Both the position numbers and the translations under genes were made by a program. Positions 16,343 to 25,160 of a DNA stretch of 64,000 bases are shown here, one piece after another (the first letter of the stretch is position 1; each line of letters opens with the position of its first letter). Location: contig JANRIR010000072.1 in assembly GCA_033764725.1 (NCBI GenBank), forward strand, positions 1 to 64,000, given 5' to 3'. Below the pieces are notes generated by a model. That model saw only the letters and a program-made list of their open reading frames with translations, ran no database searches and was not told the origin of the DNA. This DNA is from RI-43 sp033764725. Lineage in GTDB: Bacteria; Pseudomonadota; Alphaproteobacteria; Caulobacterales; Aquidulcibacteraceae.

Positions 16343-18199
16343 CTATGCCTCGCCCGCGCGCGTGCGCAACACCTCGAGGACCGCTTCTCCATATTTGGCG
16401 AGCTTGGCCTCGCCGATGCCCGAAATGGCGCCGAGCGCGCGCAGGCTTTCGGGCTTTTGGCGCGTGATGTCCGCCAAGGTCTGGTCGTGAAAGATCACGT
16501 AAGGGGGCGCGCCCGCCTTGGCCGCCGCTTCTCGCCGCCAGGCGCGCAGCGCCTGGAACAAGGCCGCATCCGCGCCGGCGAACGCAGCGGACGCGCCGCG
16601 CTTGTCCGCCTTCGCCGCGCGCGCGGATTTCGGCGCTTCGGCGCGCATGCGCACGCTCTCTTCGTTGCGAAAGATGCGGCGCACGCGTTCGCCATCGCCG
16701 ATGCGCAGGGTGGGGCGGTCGCCGTCCTCCTCGATCAGCAGGCCGTCGAACAAAAGATGCTCGATCACCCGCCGCCAGGTGCGCTGATCGACGTCCTTGC
16801 CGACGCCATAGGTCGATTGCGCAATGAAGCGTTCGTCGAGCCCGTCGCGCGGCGGTTTGCCCATGAGGTGATCGATCACGCGCCCGCGCCCGACGCGCTC
16901 CTGCATCCGGATGACGGCGGAGAGCGCTTTGGCGGCCCATTGCGTAGCGTCGATCGCGGCGGGCGGATCGAGGCAGATGTCACAGGCGCCGCAGGCATGC
17001 GCGTCGGTTTCGCCGAAATAGCGCCGAACGCCGGCGCGCCTGCAGGACATGCTTTCAAACAGTGCAAACAATTGCCGCGCCTTGCGCATCTGCACGGCCT
17101 GGACGTCGGCGTCGGCGTCCGAGTTTTGCGCCCACATCAGGCTGCGCCGCAGATCGCCGGCGCCATAAAGCGCCACGCCTTCCGCTGGTTCGCCGTCGCG
17201 CCCGGCGCGCCCGACCTCCTGCCAATAGGCTTCGATCGATTTCGGCGGATCGGCGTGGATGACGAAGCGCACGTCGGGTTTGTCGACGCCCATGCCGAAC
17301 GCGATGGTGGCGACCATGACTGCATCGTCGGCTGTCTGAAATGTCGCCTGGCGCGCCGCGCGCACATCCGCTGCAAGGCCGGCATGATAGGCGAGCGCAC
17401 TGACGCCCGCTTCGGTCAGGGCTTCGGCGATCTCCTCCACGCCGTCGCGCGTTGCGGCGTAGACCACCCCGCAGCGCCCGGCCCGCGCGCGCACGAGCTC
17501 AACCACGCGCTTTTTCACACCGCCCTCCTTGCGCTCCGCGGCGAGCGCCAGATTGGGCCGGTCGAACGAGGCGACGAACAGGCGCGCTGCGTCCATGCGC
17601 AATTGCGTGCGGATGTCGGCTTGCGTTTTGGGATCGGCGGTGGCGGTGACGGCGATGCGCGGCACGCCGGGGAAGAGGTCGGCGAGTTTGCCGAGCTGGC
17701 GATAATCGGGGCGGAAATCATGGCCCCATTGCGACACGCAATGCGCCTCGTCGATGGCGATCAGCGACAGGCGCGCGCGTTGCAAGCGTTCAGCCACGGC
17801 CCCGTTCATCAAACTTTCGGGCGAAACGTAAAGCAGCTTCAAGCGGCCCTCGCGCGCAGCGTTCAGCGTCGCGCTGCGCTCATCGGGTGCGCGCGAAGAA
17901 TCGAGACGGTCCGCCGCAACGCCGGCTGCGCGCAGCGCCGCCACCTGGTCCGCCATCAGCGCGATCAAGGGCGAGACGACGAGCGCGCACCCTTCGCCGA
18001 GGATGGCGGGGATCTGGTAGCAGACGCTTTTGCCCCCGCCCGTCGGCAGGATGGCGAGCGCATCGCGACCGGCGAGCAGTTCGGCGATCACGTCGGCCTG
18101 CAGGCCGCGAAAATCCTCATGGCCGAACACGCGGCGCAATGCGGCGCGCGCTTCGATCAACGCGTCATGCGGCGCGGCGGACGATGCGGGCGCGCTCAA
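16343..18199 (-). CDS. recQ: ATP-dependent DNA helicase RecQ
   Basis: The 618-aa protein carries the RecQ set: motif 0 region FRGLQADVI, Walker A ILPTGGGKS, a DEAH box at residues 150-153 followed by the aromatic-rich loop CVSQWGHDFRPDY, and motif VI GRAGRDG. The zinc-binding cysteines are in the CRRAGVRRYFGE ... CGACDIC segment. An HRDC domain lies near the C-terminus (LRAWRREAAAKAGAPPYVIF). It unwinds DNA 3' to 5' in recombination repair. Its ATG overlaps the stop of the upstream Uma2 gene (ATGA), and the convergent coiled-coil gene ends only 15 bp away. Confidence 0.95.
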   Translation of the reverse strand: MSAPASSAAPHDALIEARAALRRVFGHEDFRGLQADVIAELLAGRDALAILPTGGGKSVCYQIPAILGEGCALVVSPLIALMADQVAALRAAGVAADRLDSSRAPDERSATLNAAREGRLKLLYVSPESLMNGAVAERLQRARLSLIAIDEAHCVSQWGHDFRPDYRQLGKLADLFPGVPRIAVTATADPKTQADIRTQLRMDAARLFVASFDRPNLALAAERKEGGVKKRVVELVRARAGRCGVVYAATRDGVEEIAEALTEAGVSALAYHAGLAADVRAARQATFQTADDAVMVATIAFGMGVDKPDVRFVIHADPPKSIEAYWQEVGRAGRDGEPAEGVALYGAGDLRRSLMWAQNSDADADVQAVQMRKARQLFALFESMSCRRAGVRRYFGETDAHACGACDICLDPPAAIDATQWAAKALSAVIRMQERVGRGRVIDHLMGKPPRDGLDERFIAQSTYGVGKDVDQRTWRRVIEHLLFDGLLIEEDGDRPTLRIGDGERVRRIFRNEESVRMRAEAPKSARAAKADKRGASAAFAGADAALFQALRAWRREAAAKAGAPPYVIFHDQTLADITRQKPESLRALGAISGIGEAKLAKYGEAVLEVLRTRAGEA

Positions 18200-18774
18200 T
18201 CCAGACGCGGCAGCGATGAGAGCGTCAGCGTGAGGTCTGGAATGAGAAGCGCATGGACGGGCTGATCGTAGGCGATCTCGCTCGGCTCGTCATAAGCGCC
18301 GTCTTCGCGCAGGCGATGCACGAGCGTGCGGCGCGCCTCGACGTCGATCAGCCAGTATTCGCGCACTCCGCCTTCGGCGTAACGCGGCGCCTTGACGCGC
18401 GAATCCATGTCCATCGTGGTGTCGGCGACCTCGATCACGAGCAGCACATGCGCGCCCGACACGTCCTCGTCGCGAATGGCGGCGTCGAATATGTAGAAGT
18501 CCGGCTGCGGGCCGTAATAGGTGGACACTGGCAGCGTCTTGTCCGGCATGATGACGTAGTCGGGGCCAAGATTACTGAACAGCCAGCGTGCGATGGCGGC
18601 GTTCCAGCGGCGGGTTCGGGGGCCGTCTGCGGGCAATTCGTAGAGGTCTCCGTCGATCACTTCGAGTTCCGGATCGTCCGGATAAAACACGCCCGACGCC
18701 TTGAGCTTGATCGCGTCATCGACGGACAATTTGCGCTTTACATGCTGCGCGGGGGGATAGAGCGGCGCGTTCAT
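18196..18774 (-). CDS. Uma2-family (DUF820) putative endonuclease
   Basis: The 192-aa protein shows the PD-(D/E)xK-like catalytic pattern of the Uma2 family: Asp92 in GPQPDFYIFD, Glu115 in LLVIEVADT and Lys128 in SRVKAPRYAEGGVREYWLID. The N-terminus holds the typical IDGDLYELP strand. Nuclease activity is inferred from fold only. It is translationally coupled to recQ. A paralogue with the same catalytic spacing lies at 46076-46645. Confidence 0.85.
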   Translation of the reverse strand: MNAPLYPPAQHVKRKLSVDDAIKLKASGVFYPDDPELEVIDGDLYELPADGPRTRRWNAAIARWLFSNLGPDYVIMPDKTLPVSTYYGPQPDFYIFDAAIRDEDVSGAHVLLVIEVADTTMDMDSRVKAPRYAEGGVREYWLIDVEARRTLVHRLREDGAYDEPSEIAYDQPVHALLIPDLTLTLSSLPRLD

Positions 18775-18792
18775 CGCGGCATGCCTAGCACA

Positions 18793-20958
18793 TCACGCCG
18801 CGCTCGTCGCGCCCTGCGCGTAGCCCAGGCGCGCGTTCAGGCGTTCGAGCATCACCAGCGCTGCTTCGGCAATGACGGTGCCGGGCGGGAACACGGCGGC
18901 GGCGCCCATGTCGCGCAGGATGTGCACGTCTTCCGGCGGGATGACGCCGCCGACGACGATCATGATGTCGCCGCGCCCGCGCCGCTGCAATTCATCGCGC
19001 AAGGCGGGCACGAGCGTCAGATGGCCCGCCGCCAGCGAGGACACGCCGACAGCGTGCACGTCGCCGGAAATGGCCTGTTCGGCGACTTCTTCCGGCGTGG
19101 CGAACAAGGGGCCAATGTCGACGGTGAAGCCGAGATCGGCGTAGGCGCTGGCGACGACCTTCTGGCCGCGATCGTGGCCGTCCTGGCCCATTTTCGCGAT
19201 CAGGATTTTCGGCGCGCGGCCGTCGGTTTCCTTGAAGTCCGCGATGGCGCGGCGCGCGCGCGCCACGAGATCGTCGGAGCCGGCGCTTTGCGCATAGACG
19301 CCCTGGATCACGCGCACCTCCGCGCGGTGACGGCCCCAGGCGCGCTCCAGCGCCTCGGAAATTTCGCCCACCGTCGCTTTCGCGCGCGCCGCATCGACGC
19401 CGAGCGCGAGAAGATTGCCGCCGCCCTGACGCGCCGCCTTCTCCAGCGCGTCGAGCGCGAGATCGACGGCGCGCTGGTCGCGTTCGCCCTTCAGCCGCTT
19501 GAGCTTGTCGATCTGCAGCGCGCGCACTTTCGCATTGTCGACCTTGAGGATCGGCACGTCTTCCTCTTCGTCGAGCATGAATTTGTTCACGCCGACGATG
19601 GTTTGCGCGCCGGTGTCGATGCGCGCCTGGGTGCGCGCGGCGGCTTCTTCGATACGCAGCTTCGGCAGGCCTTGCTCGATCGCCTTGGTCATGCCGCCGC
19701 ATTTCTCCACGTCCTCGATATGCGCCCACGCCTTGGCGGCGAGGTCGGCGGTGAGGCGTTCGATGAAGTACGAGCCGCCCCACGGATCGGCGGGGCGCGT
19801 CAGACCTGCCTCCTGCTGCAGGAAGATTTGCGTGTTGCGCGCGATGCGGGCGGAGAAATCGGTCGGCAGCGCGAGCGCCTCGTCGAGCGAATTGGTGTGC
19901 AGCGATTGGGTATGCCCATAGCCTGCCGCCATCGCCTCCACGCAGGTGCGCACGGCGTTGTTGAACACGTCCGGCGCCGTCAGGCTCCAGCCGGACGTCT
20001 GGCAATGCGTGCGCAGCGGGAGGGATTTCTCGTCCTTGGGATCGAATTGCTTGACCAGCTTCGCCCACAAGAGGCGCGCTGCGCGCATCTTGGCGATCTC
20101 CATGAACGGGTTCATGCCGATCGCCCAGAAGAACGACAGGCGCGGCGCGAACTGATCGATGGTGAGGCCGGCGGCGAGGCCTGCGCGGATGTATTCCACG
20201 CCGTCGGCCAGCGTATAGCCGAGTTCGAGATCGGCGGTCGCGCCGGCTTCCTGCATGTGATAGCCGGAGATCGAGATCGAATTGAATTTCGGCATGTTCT
20301 GCGCCGTGTAGGCGAAGATGTCGGAAATGATCCGCATCGATCCGGCCGGCGGATAGATGTAGGTGTTGCGGACCATGAATTCCTTGAGGATGTCGTTCTG
20401 GATCGTGCCGGCGAGCTGATCGGGCCTCACGCCCTGTTCCTCGGCCGCCACGATGTAGAGCGACATGATCGGCAGCACCGCGCCGTTCATCGTCATCGAC
20501 ACGCTCATCTGATCGAGCGGAATGCCGGAGAACAGCGTGCGCATGTCGTAGATGGAATCGATCGCCACGCCCGCCATGCCGACATCGCCGGTGACGCGCG
20601 GATGATCGCTGTCATAGCCGCGATGCGTGGCGAGATCGAACGCGACCGAGAGGCCCTTCTGCCCGCCCGCGAGATTGCGGCGATAGAAGGCGTTGGAATC
20701 TTCCGCGGTGGAGAAGCCCGCATATTGGCGGATCGTCCAGGGCTGCTGCACGTACATCGTCGGATACGGGCCGCGCCCGAACGGCGCTAAACCGGGAAAG
20801 CCGTCGATGAAATCGAGGCCCGCGCGGTCGGCTGCGGCATAGACCTGCTTCACCGGAACGCCTTCCGGCGTGAGCCAGGTTTCGCCGGTCGGCGCGTGCG
20901 CGGTTTGGCGTGCGGCTCCGCCTTCAAGCGGCAGCGCTGAAAAATTTGGTATCGTCAT
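18793..20958 (-). CDS. mutB: Methylmalonyl-CoA mutase, large (catalytic, B12-binding) subunit
   Basis: The 721-aa protein has the TIM-barrel catalytic domain (residues about 30-560, including PWTIRQYAGFSTAEDSNAFYRRNL and AFDLATHRGYDSDHPRV). The C-terminal cobalamin domain contains the Asp593-x-His595-x-x-Gly598 motif, the SSLAAGHL serine and the GGVIPPED loop. It isomerises (R)-methylmalonyl-CoA to succinyl-CoA. ATG 20958 gives a normal family length; upstream open frame is non-conserved. The start overlaps the preceding small membrane-protein gene by ATGA. The small-subunit gene is the first of this four-gene operon, so the enzyme is probably an alpha-beta heterodimer. The symbol follows actinobacterial usage; scpA or mcmA are used elsewhere. 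Confidence 0.95.
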   Translation of the reverse strand: MTIPNFSALPLEGGAARQTAHAPTGETWLTPEGVPVKQVYAAADRAGLDFIDGFPGLAPFGRGPYPTMYVQQPWTIRQYAGFSTAEDSNAFYRRNLAGGQKGLSVAFDLATHRGYDSDHPRVTGDVGMAGVAIDSIYDMRTLFSGIPLDQMSVSMTMNGAVLPIMSLYIVAAEEQGVRPDQLAGTIQNDILKEFMVRNTYIYPPAGSMRIISDIFAYTAQNMPKFNSISISGYHMQEAGATADLELGYTLADGVEYIRAGLAAGLTIDQFAPRLSFFWAIGMNPFMEIAKMRAARLLWAKLVKQFDPKDEKSLPLRTHCQTSGWSLTAPDVFNNAVRTCVEAMAAGYGHTQSLHTNSLDEALALPTDFSARIARNTQIFLQQEAGLTRPADPWGGSYFIERLTADLAAKAWAHIEDVEKCGGMTKAIEQGLPKLRIEEAAARTQARIDTGAQTIVGVNKFMLDEEEDVPILKVDNAKVRALQIDKLKRLKGERDQRAVDLALDALEKAARQGGGNLLALGVDAARAKATVGEISEALERAWGRHRAEVRVIQGVYAQSAGSDDLVARARRAIADFKETDGRAPKILIAKMGQDGHDRGQKVVASAYADLGFTVDIGPLFATPEEVAEQAISGDVHAVGVSSLAAGHLTLVPALRDELQRRGRGDIMIVVGGVIPPEDVHILRDMGAAAVFPPGTVIAEAALVMLERLNARLGYAQGATSAA

Positions 20959-21314
20959 TTTGCATGCCTTACTGCATGGACGGTGGCGTGATCGCGCCAA
21001 CGATCGGTTTGCTTGGTCAGCCGTCGTTGAAATGCCGCGTGCGCTCGCCCCCAGATTCGTTGAACTGCCAGCACTGACAAAATCAGGGTGATGAAGGGGG
21101 CGCCCCACAGCGCGGGTTCGGTGCGCATGAGCGCGAACCCGGCGACCAGGCCAACGATACCTGCCAGAAACCAAGTTATGTCGTATCGGCTGATCCGCAT
21201 GGAGGCGCGCTCGACGAGGCGATAATCGTCGTACCGCTCGTCGAGCGTTGCAGCCGCTTCCAGGCGCTCAAGCGCTTGGACAAGCGCCGCGCGATCAGAT
21301 TTGGCGTCAGTCAT
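20955..21314 (-). CDS. Small two-helix membrane protein within the mutase operon
   Basis: The 119-aa protein has a charged N-terminal helical part (residues 1-45, with ALERLEAAATLDERYDDYRLVERAS). Two membrane helices follow (about 46-64 and 70-88), then a basic C-terminal tail. No known family is recognised. It overlaps both neighbours by four bases (ATGA), so it is co-translated with the GH25 protein upstream and mutB downstream. The role is unknown; a link to envelope or to the lysozyme is possible. Confidence 0.75.
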   Translation of the reverse strand: MTDAKSDRAALVQALERLEAAATLDERYDDYRLVERASMRISRYDITWFLAGIVGLVAGFALMRTEPALWGAPFITLILSVLAVQRIWGRAHAAFQRRLTKQTDRWRDHATVHAVRHAK

Positions 21315-22030
21315 GGCGTCGCCTCGCGCAATGTCAGCGCCTGCAATTCCGCCTCCGTGCCGCGGAAGGCGTTGAGATCGATCGGGCCGGGCACGCCGGC
21401 TTTGCTGGCGCGGTTGTGGTGCTGCCAGATCAGCCATTCGCGCTGGCGGAAGCGCGGCGGGGCGAACAGCGCGCGCAGCCAGAACGCTTCGCCGCGGATG
21501 TCGCGCAAGTGCGCGTCGTGGAATTCGCGCGTGGTGTAGAGGATGGGGCGCATGCCCGTGGCGCGCTGCACCGCGTCGAGGAAGATGCGCGTTTCGCCGG
21601 CGACGTCCGTCATGGTCGGCCCCCTTCGGCACGGGCCCATATGCTCGAGATCGACCGCGGGCGGCAGCATGCCGATGCGATCCTCGGGCAGCGTTGCGAT
21701 GAAATGCGCGGCCTGCTGGGCCGCGGGGCGACACAGCGTGAAGAAATGATACGCCCCGACAAGCACGCCGGCGTCGCGCGCAGCGCTCCAATTGAGAAGA
21801 AAGCGCTCATCGACGAAATCGCCGCCTTCGGTGGCCTTGATGTAGGCGAAGCGCACGTCGTCGGCAGCGAGCGCGCGCCAGTCGATCGGGCCTTGATGCG
21901 CCGAAACATCGACGCCGTGCACATAGCTCGCCGTCCAGGGCGACCATCGCCCGAACGCCGTGGCGATAATCGCCCAGAGGAGCAGCGCAAACAGCGTGCT
22001 GACGGTGATGAAACGCGCCGCACGCCCCAT
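21311..22030 (-). CDS. Glycoside hydrolase family 25 (lysozyme-type muramidase), membrane-anchored
   Basis: The 239-aa protein begins with a hydrophobic signal anchor (residues about 7-27). The GH25 fold follows with the hallmark residues: Asp41 in GVDVSAHQG, then FAYIKATEGG, and Asp127/Glu129 in PAVDLEHMG, plus VGAYHFF and LYTT. It should cleave N-acetylmuramic acid-GlcNAc bonds in the periplasm. Its start codon shares one base with the stop of mutA, and its end overlaps the membrane-protein gene by four bases. A cell-wall enzyme embedded in a propionate-metabolism operon is unusual. Confidence 0.88.
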   Translation of the reverse strand: MGRAARFITVSTLFALLLWAIIATAFGRWSPWTASYVHGVDVSAHQGPIDWRALAADDVRFAYIKATEGGDFVDERFLLNWSAARDAGVLVGAYHFFTLCRPAAQQAAHFIATLPEDRIGMLPPAVDLEHMGPCRRGPTMTDVAGETRIFLDAVQRATGMRPILYTTREFHDAHLRDIRGEAFWLRALFAPPRFRQREWLIWQHHNRASKAGVPGPIDLNAFRGTEAELQALTLREATP

Positions 22031-23874
22031 CACCCGATCCCGAGCGCCTTGTGGACGGTGTCGAGCGCGTCGAGCGCGTTCTGTCCGGCGAACACGAAGT
22101 GATCCACGCCTGCGGCGCGCAAGGCGGCTTCCGCATCGCCCGGCTTGCCGGCCAGGATGACCCAAGCGCAGCCCGCCGCCTTCAGCGCGCGTGCGGCGGC
22201 TTCGGCCTCCTGCGCATAGCGCGCGTCTGCGCCGACGATCACCGCAACGCGCGCGCCGCTGGCGCGAAACGCGGCGATGCGCGCATCCGGCGTGTCGTAG
22301 ACCGCCTCCGGCGAGAGCGCGACAAGACCGCCGACGGCGAGGAGATTGCGGGAAAAGTTCGTCCGCGGTGAAAATTCCGCCAGCGGGCCGAGCGTCGCGA
22401 AGAACACGCCTTGACCTTGTGCGCGATCGCGCAGCGCCTCGAACGGCGCGGCCCAGCGGATGGGCGCCATGGCCTTGTCGTGGGTGCGCGTCGCGGGCCA
22501 GGGGGAGGACGCCTCCACGGCGCGCTCGCCCAGCAGCGGAAAATCGGTGACGCCGGTGATCGTCTCCTTGCGCTGCGCGAACGCCTTCATGCGCTGATCC
22601 CGCGTCTGCGCGACCGCCTGCTGCACAAGGCCCGCGTCGAGCGCGGCGACCAAGCCGCCGGCCTTCTCGATGCTCTGCATGAACGCCCAGCCCGCCTGCG
22701 CCAACTCCTGCGTCATCGCTTCGACAAACCAGGCGCCGCCGGCGGGATCGGTCACGTGGCCGAGATGGCATTCTTCCATCAGGATCAACTGCGTGTTGCG
22801 CGCGATGCGGCGGCCGAAGGCGGTGGGCTTGCCGATGGCGTCGGTCAGCGGCAGCACGGTGATCGCCTCGGCGCCGCCGACCACAGCAGCGAAGCAGGCC
22901 GCCGTCGTGCGCAACATGTTCGACCAGGCGTCATGACGCGTCATCATGCGGCGCGACGTGACTGCGTGGATCGCCGCAGCGCGCGCCGCCTCGCTTGCGC
23001 CGCACGCCTCCAGCATGCGCGCCCAGCACAGCCGCAGCGCGCGCAGCTTCGCCGCTTCGATCAGCACGTCCGGCCCGACGCTCACGGTAAATCCAATCGC
23101 GCGCGCGGCTGCGTCGACGCCAAGGCCCGCATCGGTCAAGGCGCGCAGATAGGCGGCGCCGGCCGCAAGCGCGGTCCCCAATTCCTGCGCCTCCGAGCCG
23201 CCCGCTTCGTGCGCCGGGCGCGCATCGACGCGGATCGCTTGCGCGGACGCGAAAACATCGGCGATGTCGTGGGCGAAGGCGGCGGCGCTGTCCGGCGTGC
23301 AATCGCCCCAGGCGCCGTCGCGCATCAGCGCGCCCAGCGGATCGAGATTGAAGGCCGGCTTGGCGTTGGGCGCGCCGCGCGTCAGCGTCAGCAGCGATTT
23401 CGCGGCCGCGAGGCCGAAGGATTGCGCGTCGAGCGCGATCGGCGCGATCTCGAAGATCACCCCGTCGAGCGCGCGCTTGAGATCGTCGATCGACGCGATG
23501 GCGATGCCGCGCCCGCCGCCGGGGTCGACGACCAGCTCCAGCGCTGAGGCGCCCTTCTGCAGCTCCTCAAGGGCGGCCGCATTAGCGGCCTCGGGCTCGG
23601 CTTCCCACACCCCCTGGCGGATCGACCAGGGCAGCGTTGTGGGGCGGGCGGCTGCGCCCCCGCGCGTGAACGGCGCCTGGCCCGGCATGCCGGCGGCGTC
23701 GGCGGCGGTGGCGATGTCAGTTTCGCGATAGAGCGGCTTCAGCGCGACGCCGTCGGCGGTGCGCCCGACCAGGCGCTCCCAGGGCGCGCCCTTGAGCGAT
23801 TTTTCCGCCAGCGCCCGCCAGCGCGCTTCGTCGGCGGGCGGGAAATCGGCGGCGAGGGGGAGGTCGTCAGCCAT
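22030..23874 (-). CDS. mutA: Methylmalonyl-CoA mutase, small subunit
   Basis: The 614-aa protein is the non-catalytic subunit homologous to MutB: an N-terminal ALAEKSLKGAPWERLV segment, a mutase-like barrel (RGGAAARPTTLPWSIRQGV, ARNTQLILMEE, TDPAGGAWFVEAMT) and a degenerate cobalamin domain at the end without the Asp-x-His-x-x-Gly motif. It forms the heterodimer with the large subunit and helps binding of cobalamin-free partner and substrate access. It is the first gene of the operon, divergent from a nitronate monooxygenase-like gene, and the promoter region between them carries an inverted repeat. Confidence 0.93.
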   Translation of the reverse strand: MADDLPLAADFPPADEARWRALAEKSLKGAPWERLVGRTADGVALKPLYRETDIATAADAAGMPGQAPFTRGGAAARPTTLPWSIRQGVWEAEPEAANAAALEELQKGASALELVVDPGGGRGIAIASIDDLKRALDGVIFEIAPIALDAQSFGLAAAKSLLTLTRGAPNAKPAFNLDPLGALMRDGAWGDCTPDSAAAFAHDIADVFASAQAIRVDARPAHEAGGSEAQELGTALAAGAAYLRALTDAGLGVDAAARAIGFTVSVGPDVLIEAAKLRALRLCWARMLEACGASEAARAAAIHAVTSRRMMTRHDAWSNMLRTTAACFAAVVGGAEAITVLPLTDAIGKPTAFGRRIARNTQLILMEECHLGHVTDPAGGAWFVEAMTQELAQAGWAFMQSIEKAGGLVAALDAGLVQQAVAQTRDQRMKAFAQRKETITGVTDFPLLGERAVEASSPWPATRTHDKAMAPIRWAAPFEALRDRAQGQGVFFATLGPLAEFSPRTNFSRNLLAVGGLVALSPEAVYDTPDARIAAFRASGARVAVIVGADARYAQEAEAAARALKAAGCAWVILAGKPGDAEAALRAAGVDHFVFAGQNALDALDTVHKALGIG

Positions 23875-23899
23875 GCGGTTTAGGAGGCCTTCATCGGGG

Positions 23900-23958
23900 T
23901 TCGCGTCAAGGCGGGTTGGCGCAGCGGGGCGGCGGCGCTAGTTTTACGTTGACGCGAA
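23900..23958. promoter_or_regulatory. Inverted pair of TTGACGCGAA boxes between divergent genes
   Basis: TTCGCGTCAA (23900-23909) and its exact reverse complement TTGACGCGAA (23949-23958) lie 39 bp apart in the 108-bp region between the mutA operon and the nitronate monooxygenase-like gene. Each box begins with a TTGACG that would serve as a -35 element pointing at the nearer gene on its own strand. The pair may therefore be two divergent promoters, two regulator sites, or both. Confidence 0.4.
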
Positions 23959-23982
23959 CGGAAACGAGAAGAGGAAACGTCG

Positions 23983-24969
23983 ATGAGCCTGCCGCCTGTG
24001 CTTCAATCCCTGCGCATCCCGGTCGTGGGCTCGCCGCTGTTCATCATCTCCGGCCCCGACCTCGTCATCGCGCAATGCAAGGCAGGCGTCGTCGGCTCGT
24101 TTCCCGCGCTCAACGCCCGCCCCGGCCCGGTCCTGGGCGAGTGGCTGGAGCGCATCCAGGACGAGCTCGCCGCCTGGACGCAGGCGCACCCCGATCGTCC
24201 CGCCGCGCCGTACGCCGTCAACCAGATCGTCCACAAATCGAACGACCGCCTGCAGCACGACGTCGACATGTGCGTGAAGTACAAGGTTCCGATCGTCATC
24301 ACCTCGCTCGGCGCGCGCACCGAAGTGAATGACGCGATCCATTCCTATGGCGGCATCGTGCTGCACGACATCATCAATGTCGCGCACGCCAAAAAGGCGC
24401 TGGAGAAGGGCGCCGACGGCCTCATCGCGGTGTGCGCGGGGGCGGGCGGGCACGCCGGCACGCAATCGCCGTTCGCGCTGATCCAGGAGATCCGCGAATT
24501 CTTCGACGGCCCGCTGCTGCTGTCCGGCGCCATCGCCACCGGCCGCGCCGTGCTCGCCGCCCAGGCGATCGGCGCCGATCTGGCCTATATCGGCTCGGCC
24601 TTCATCGCCACGCAGGAAGCCAACGCGGTGCAGGGCTACAAGGACATGATCGTTCAGTCCTCCGGCGCCGACATCGTCTATTCCAACCTGTTCACCGGCG
24701 TGCACGGCAATTATCTGCGCCCCTCGATCGTCAATGCCGGGCTCGATCCCGACAATCTGCCCGAAAGCGATCCCTCGAAGATGAATTTCGGCTCCGGCGG
24801 CAACACCGACAAGAAAGCCTGGAAAGACATCTGGGGCTGCGGCCAAGGCATCGGCGCGCTGAAATCGGCGCCGAGCGTGGCGGAGTATGTCGACCGCCTG
24901 GAGCGCGAATACCGCGACGCCAAGCAAGGCCTGCTGGCGCCGCAAGCTGCGCGCGTCGCGGCGGAGTAG
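23983..24969 (+). CDS. Nitronate monooxygenase family flavoprotein (2-nitropropane dioxygenase-like)
   Basis: The 328-aa protein is an FMN-dependent TIM barrel. Recognisable stretches are IPVVGSPLFIISGPDLVIAQ at the N-terminus, VGSFPALNAR, the GADGLIAVCAGAGGHAG phosphate-binding loop and LSGAIATGRAVLAA. Family members oxidise alkyl nitronates, but many are of unknown substrate. AAGAGGAAACGTCG gives a good ribosome-binding site for ATG 23983. It is divergently transcribed from the mutase operon. A family A palindrome follows its stop. Confidence 0.88.
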   Translation: MSLPPVLQSLRIPVVGSPLFIISGPDLVIAQCKAGVVGSFPALNARPGPVLGEWLERIQDELAAWTQAHPDRPAAPYAVNQIVHKSNDRLQHDVDMCVKYKVPIVITSLGARTEVNDAIHSYGGIVLHDIINVAHAKKALEKGADGLIAVCAGAGGHAGTQSPFALIQEIREFFDGPLLLSGAIATGRAVLAAQAIGADLAYIGSAFIATQEANAVQGYKDMIVQSSGADIVYSNLFTGVHGNYLRPSIVNAGLDPDNLPESDPSKMNFGSGGNTDKKAWKDIWGCGQGIGALKSAPSVAEYVDRLEREYRDAKQGLLAPQAARVAAE

Positions 24970-24994
24970 CGGTCTCGCAAGTTGCGTGGCGTCG

Positions 24995-25113
24995 CCCCCT
25001 CCGTCGCCTGCGGCGACACCTCCCCCGCAAGCGGGGGAGGAAAAGGCGCCCCTCAATGAACTGTTTTCCTCCCCCGTTCACGGGGGAGGTGTCGCCGCAG
25101 GCGACGGAGGGGG
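24995..25113. repeat. Long perfect palindrome, family A (copy 2)
   Basis: The arms at 24995-25026 and 25082-25113 are exact reverse complements over 32 nt, containing the GTCGCCTGCGGCGAC core that is itself palindromic. Between them are two smaller CCCCCGCAAGCGGGGG-type hairpins. A partial third arm copy (GGCGCAGGCGACGGAGGGGG) follows to about 25137. It lies in the convergent junction between the nitronate monooxygenase-like gene and the MaoC gene and matches positions 1-103. Confidence 0.9.
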
Positions 25114-25160
25114 CGGCGCAGGCGACGGAGGGGGCGACGCGCATCGCCCCCCATCCCAAA

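Noticed and set aside
18793..18872. Horizontal transfer of the mutase operon
   Set aside because: Codon use and GC-rich third positions look the same as in neighbouring genes, and no mobile element or tRNA flanks it, so I see no sign of recent transfer.
24995..25113. Insertion sequence or MITE interpretation of the long palindromes
   Set aside because: No transposase, no target-site duplication could be recognised, and arms run through most of the element rather than forming short terminal repeats. A past mobile origin cannot be excluded.
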